NCBI GenBank assembly: GCA_964399195.1
Contig: CAYNPY010000124.1
Span: 1 to 8,712, forward strand
Length of the DNA: 8,712 bases
Reading direction: 5' to 3'
Origin: CAINDZ01 sp964399195
Lineage (GTDB): Bacteria; Krumholzibacteriota; Krumholzibacteriia; LZORAL124-64-63
The translations under genes were made by a program, and so were the position numbers. The notes under the pieces are model-generated. The model had not been told where the DNA came from. It ran no database searches and saw only the letters and a program-made list of their open reading frames with translations. Numbering within the stretch: the stretch's first letter is position 1; each line of letters starts with the position of its first letter. Below are positions 6,590 through 8,712 of the stretch, one piece after another.

Positions 6590-8712
6590 GGTCGAACCTC
6601 CGGGAACGCCCCGGAGCGTCGTCCGGCGGCGGGTGCGGTGCGGCGCCGGCGCCGGGATCCCTTCCCGTTGCGCACTGCAGGCGCCGTGACCGGATGGTAG
6701 GCAGGCGCGCCGCCGGGTGTCAAGCGGCCCGGGCGCCGGCGGCGCGGCCACGTCGGGCGCGCGCGCAGCCGGCCCCCTCCGGCCGGCCAGGACACCGTGA
6801 TCGTGCCGTGCAGGTCGGAGCGGAACTGCGCCAGCGTGTCGGTCGCCACGACGTAGGGCCCGTGGCTCGGGTGGCGGTAGCGGTTGCCGACGCCGCAGCT
6901 GATCAGCACCAGTTCGGGGCGCAGGCGCGCCAGCCAGGCTTCGCCGCCGGAGGTGTCCGAACCGTGATGGCCGGCCTTCCAGACCTCGGCGGCTCCCAGC
7001 TCCGGATGCGCGGCCAGCAGGCGCTGCTCGCCGCCCGCTTCGAGGTCGCCGCTCCACACCAGGCGGACGCGCCCGGCCTGGCGGGCGACCAGCACCAGGG
7101 AGCGGTCGTTCTCGCCGGTCCGCGGGCCCGCCGTCGGCGGCGCCAGCAGCGTGACGTCCCAGTCGCGCCAGCGGTGCAGCGTGGCCGACGGCGGGTTGTC
7201 GCTGATCGAAGCGGCAGGCACCAGCCCCGACACGGCCTCGGCGGCGCGCCCGCCGCAATACCAGCGGCCGACCGCCAGCGAGCGGGCCGCCGCCGCCGCG
7301 CCGCCGGTGTGGTCGCGGTGCCCGTGCGTCAACACCACCGCATCCACGCGACGATGGCCGTGGCGCCGCAGCCACGGCAGGACATCCCGCGCGAACGGGC
7401 CGTTGTCCGCGCCCGGGGCGCCCCAGCCGCCGCCCGTGTCCAGCAGCGCGGTCCAGCCGTCGGGAAAGGCCAGCAGGCCGCAGTCGCCCTGGCCGACGTC
7501 GAACTGGCGCAGGACGACCTCCGGCCGCAGCGGGCGAAGCCACACCGGCGCCGCGCCCAGCGCCAGACCCAGCGGCGCGGTCGCTGCCAGCAGCAGGATC
7601 ATCGCGCCCGGGCGGCCGGCCCGCTGCAGGCGGGCCAGGCCGTGCAGCAGGGCAGCGCCGGCCAGCAGCCAGACGGCCACCTGCCACGGCGCCGGCGGCG
7701 GCAGCCCCACCTCCCAGCCGCCGGCGCGGGTGGCGGTCCAGCCGACGGCCGCCGCCAGCGCGCGGAACTGGAGCCAGGCCAGGGCTCCGCACGCCTGAGC
7801 CAGCGGCGGGCAGAGCGGCCAGGCCGCCAGGCCGGCCACCGTCACCCAGACCGCCGCCCCGAACAGGGGCACGGCCACCAGGTTGGCCACCGGCGACAGG
7901 AGCGGCAACCGGCCGAAGGCAGCGGCTGCGACCGGCAGGGTGAACCACTGCGCCGCCAGGGTCACGCCCAGGCCGCCGCCGAGCCAGGCCCAGGGGCGCC
8001 GGGCGCCGAAGCGCAGGCCGCCGGTGACGCGGCTGACGGCGAGGATGCCGCCCGCGGCCAGGTACGACAGCCGCAGGCCTGCGTCCAGCGCCGCGGCCGG
8101 TTCCCAGGCGACGCTGCCCGCGTACAGCAGGCCGAGTCCGCGCAGCGGGTCGAAACGGCGGCCGAGGCACGGCCCGAGCAGGGCCAGAGCCGCCAGTCCG
8201 GACGCGCGCACGACGGAGCCGGGCACGCCGGTGAGGACCGCGTACGGCGGCAGCAGCAGCAGCACCGGCCCGGCGACCAGGACCGGGCCCAGCCCGGCCG
8301 CGCGCGCCGGCAGCAGGACCAGGCCCAGGAGAATCCCCACGTGCAGCCCGCTGACGGCGAACAGATGAGCCAGTCCCAGATCGGCGAACGGCTGGCTCGC
8401 CGCGCGGCTGCCCGGATCGCGCGCGCCCAGCAGCACCGAAGCGGCCAGCGACGCCTCGCGCGGGGGCAGCAGCCGGCCGAGCCGGTCGACGATGCCCGCC
8501 TGCAGCGGCGCCAGCCCGCGCGCGCCGGCGCGCGCCGCCAGGTCGGACGGCGGCGACGGCAGCGTGCGCAGCGAGTCGGCGCGACCGGTCCAGGTCAGCC
8601 CGCGGCCGGCCAGGTGGCGGCGGTAGTCGAAGCCGCCTTCGATGCCGGCCCCGCGCGGATACGCCGCCCGCAGGCGCGCGGCGGCCACGGCGCCGAGGGG
8701 CGGCGGCGGGCC
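6415..8712 (-). CDS. comEC: ComEC/Rec2-family competence DNA-uptake channel (N-terminus beyond window; true C-terminus unclear)
   Basis: An inner-membrane protein that moves single-stranded DNA into the cytoplasm during natural transformation. The frame is open to the right edge; positions below count from a GTG at 8688, which is probably internal. GGFDYRRHLAGRG (18-30) is the end of the DUF4131 region. The competence membrane domain follows with many hydrophobic segments (about 106-380), including HLFAVSGLHVGIL (108-120) and LTGVPGSVVRA (152-162). A metallo-beta-lactamase-like domain covers about 390-647: FDVGQGDCG (396-404), LLDTGGG (415-421), LTHGHRDHTGG (453-463), GENDRSLVL (525-533), VWSGDLE (544-550), KAGHHGSDTS (571-580) and NRYRHPS (602-608). 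Family-like sequence stops near ITVSW...RPTW (to about 6748). The frame then runs on as an Arg/Pro-rich tail through the purC promoter and 175 nt of purC, with its first stop at 6415. That tail is probably not real; an indel or a missed stop is suspected. Neighbouring purC has its own promoter, so there is no functional link. Confidence 0.9.
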   Translation of the reverse strand, partial: GPPPPLGAVAAARLRAAYPRGAGIEGGFDYRRHLAGRGLTWTGRADSLRTLPSPPSDLAARAGARGLAPLQAGIVDRLGRLLPPREASLAASVLLGARDPGSRAASQPFADLGLAHLFAVSGLHVGILLGLVLLPARAAGLGPVLVAGPVLLLLPPYAVLTGVPGSVVRASGLAALALLGPCLGRRFDPLRGLGLLYAGSVAWEPAAALDAGLRLSYLAAGGILAVSRVTGGLRFGARRPWAWLGGGLGVTLAAQWFTLPVAAAAFGRLPLLSPVANLVAVPLFGAAVWVTVAGLAAWPLCPPLAQACGALAWLQFRALAAAVGWTATRAGGWEVGLPPPAPWQVAVWLLAGAALLHGLARLQRAGRPGAMILLLAATAPLGLALGAAPVWLRPLRPEVVLRQFDVGQGDCGLLAFPDGWTALLDTGGGWGAPGADNGPFARDVLPWLRRHGHRRVDAVVLTHGHRDHTGGAAAAARSLAVGRWYCGGRAAEAVSGLVPAASISDNPPSATLHRWRDWDVTLLAPPTAGPRTGENDRSLVLVARQAGRVRLVWSGDLEAGGEQRLLAAHPELGAAEVWKAGHHGSDTSGGEAWLARLRPELVLISCGVGNRYRHPSHGPYVVATDTLAQFRSDLHGTITVSWPAGGGRLRARPTWPRRRRPGRLTPGGAPAYHPVTAPAVRNGKGSRRRRRTAPAAGRRSGAFPEVRPCPPCAARVTWACGPITRGRCATSSTSATVSSSWRPTASRPSTSSWMTWCPAAASCSA
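6597..6616 (-). promoter_or_regulatory. Hairpin in the purC leader overlapping the Shine-Dalgarno
   Basis: On the minus strand CTCCGGG, loop GCGTT, CCCGGAG forms a perfect 7-bp stem (6616-6598). The purC Shine-Dalgarno GGAGG occupies 6601-6597, so four of its five bases are within the 3' arm. The site ends seven bases before the purC ATG. If the hairpin folds, ribosome access to purC is reduced. Further upstream in the same leader are the palindromes GGGATCCC (6654-6661) and GGCGCCGGCGCC (6642-6653). No known purine riboswitch core is recognisable. The repeat is seen directly; the regulatory role is inference, and short GC palindromes are common at this base composition. Confidence 0.45.
6694..6723 (-). 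promoter_or_regulatory. Probable sigma70-type promoter of the purC-purH operon
   Basis: The minus strand carries a perfect -35 hexamer TTGACA (6723-6718), an 18-base spacer and a -10 hexamer TACCAT (6699-6694), which matches TATAAT at the four most conserved positions. In such GC-rich DNA this pair stands out. Transcription would start near 6687 and give a leader of about 98 nt before the purC ATG. The element lies where comEC homology has already ended, although the comEC reading frame is still formally open across it. Confidence 0.65.

Noticed and set aside
6590..6690. Purine (PRPP/guanine-type) riboswitch in the purC leader
   Set aside because: The leader is about 98 nt and GC-palindromic, and I could find no conserved riboswitch core sequence; only the simple hairpin is supportable.
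5684..8170. An 828-codon frame that would fuse purC to a long N-terminal extension
   Set aside because: The extension overlies comEC in a different phase and is Arg/Pro/Gly-rich junk. The purC ATG at 6589 has a Shine-Dalgarno sequence and the right family length.
1..8712. Defence system, mobile element, CRISPR array or RNA gene
   Set aside because: No spaced direct repeats, terminal inverted repeats, transposase or integrase, nuclease/helicase pair, or tRNA/rRNA-like sequence was seen. The gene content is purine synthesis, DNA uptake and secreted proteins.

Overview
The window comes from a bacterium with very GC-rich DNA: C/G dominates every third codon position, and long spurious open frames cover both strands. 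All supportable genes lie on the minus strand, so transcription runs from right to left. The gene types (a ComEC-like channel, purC, purH, and a secreted M6 metalloprotease ending in a FlgD-like/T9SS-style C-terminal domain) would fit a high-GC lineage of the FCB group, such as Eisenbacteria or Krumholzibacteria. That placement is inference from domain style only; no rRNA or other phylogenetic marker is present.

Layout in transcription order: (1) 8712 to about 6750 (frame open to 6415): a ComEC/Rec2-family DNA-uptake protein, cut at its N-terminus by the window edge. (2) 6723-6694: a good sigma70-type promoter, TTGACA-18-TACCAT, then a leader of about 100 nt whose last hairpin covers the purC Shine-Dalgarno sequence. 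(3) 6589-5684: purC. (4) 5702-4176: purH, overlapping purC by 19 nt with a strong Shine-Dalgarno sequence inside purC. (5) 4150-1232: a 972-residue secreted M6-family metalloprotease. (6) 1235-1: a secreted, alpha-helical, TPR-like protein of unknown function that starts at TTG in a TTGA overlap with the protease stop and runs off the left edge.

PurC and PurH catalyse two nearby steps of de novo purine synthesis. PurC makes SAICAR; after PurB (not in this window) releases AICAR, PurH formylates it and closes the ring to IMP. They look like a two-gene operon driven by the promoter in front of purC. The protease gene follows only 25 nt after purH with no visible terminator, and the last gene is translationally coupled to the protease, so purC-purH-protease-partner could be one transcript. 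The protease and partner both carry export signals and probably work outside the cytoplasm.

Most of the window is ordinary housekeeping and secretion content. I found no CRISPR array, mobile element, RNA gene or defence system. The points most worth a second look are the missing comEC stop codon (its frame runs 175 nt into purC, across the purC promoter), the hairpin masking the purC ribosome binding site, and the coupled protease/partner pair. There is no gene-free stretch above 300 bases; the only real intergenic regions are about 160 nt before purC and 25 nt before the protease gene.
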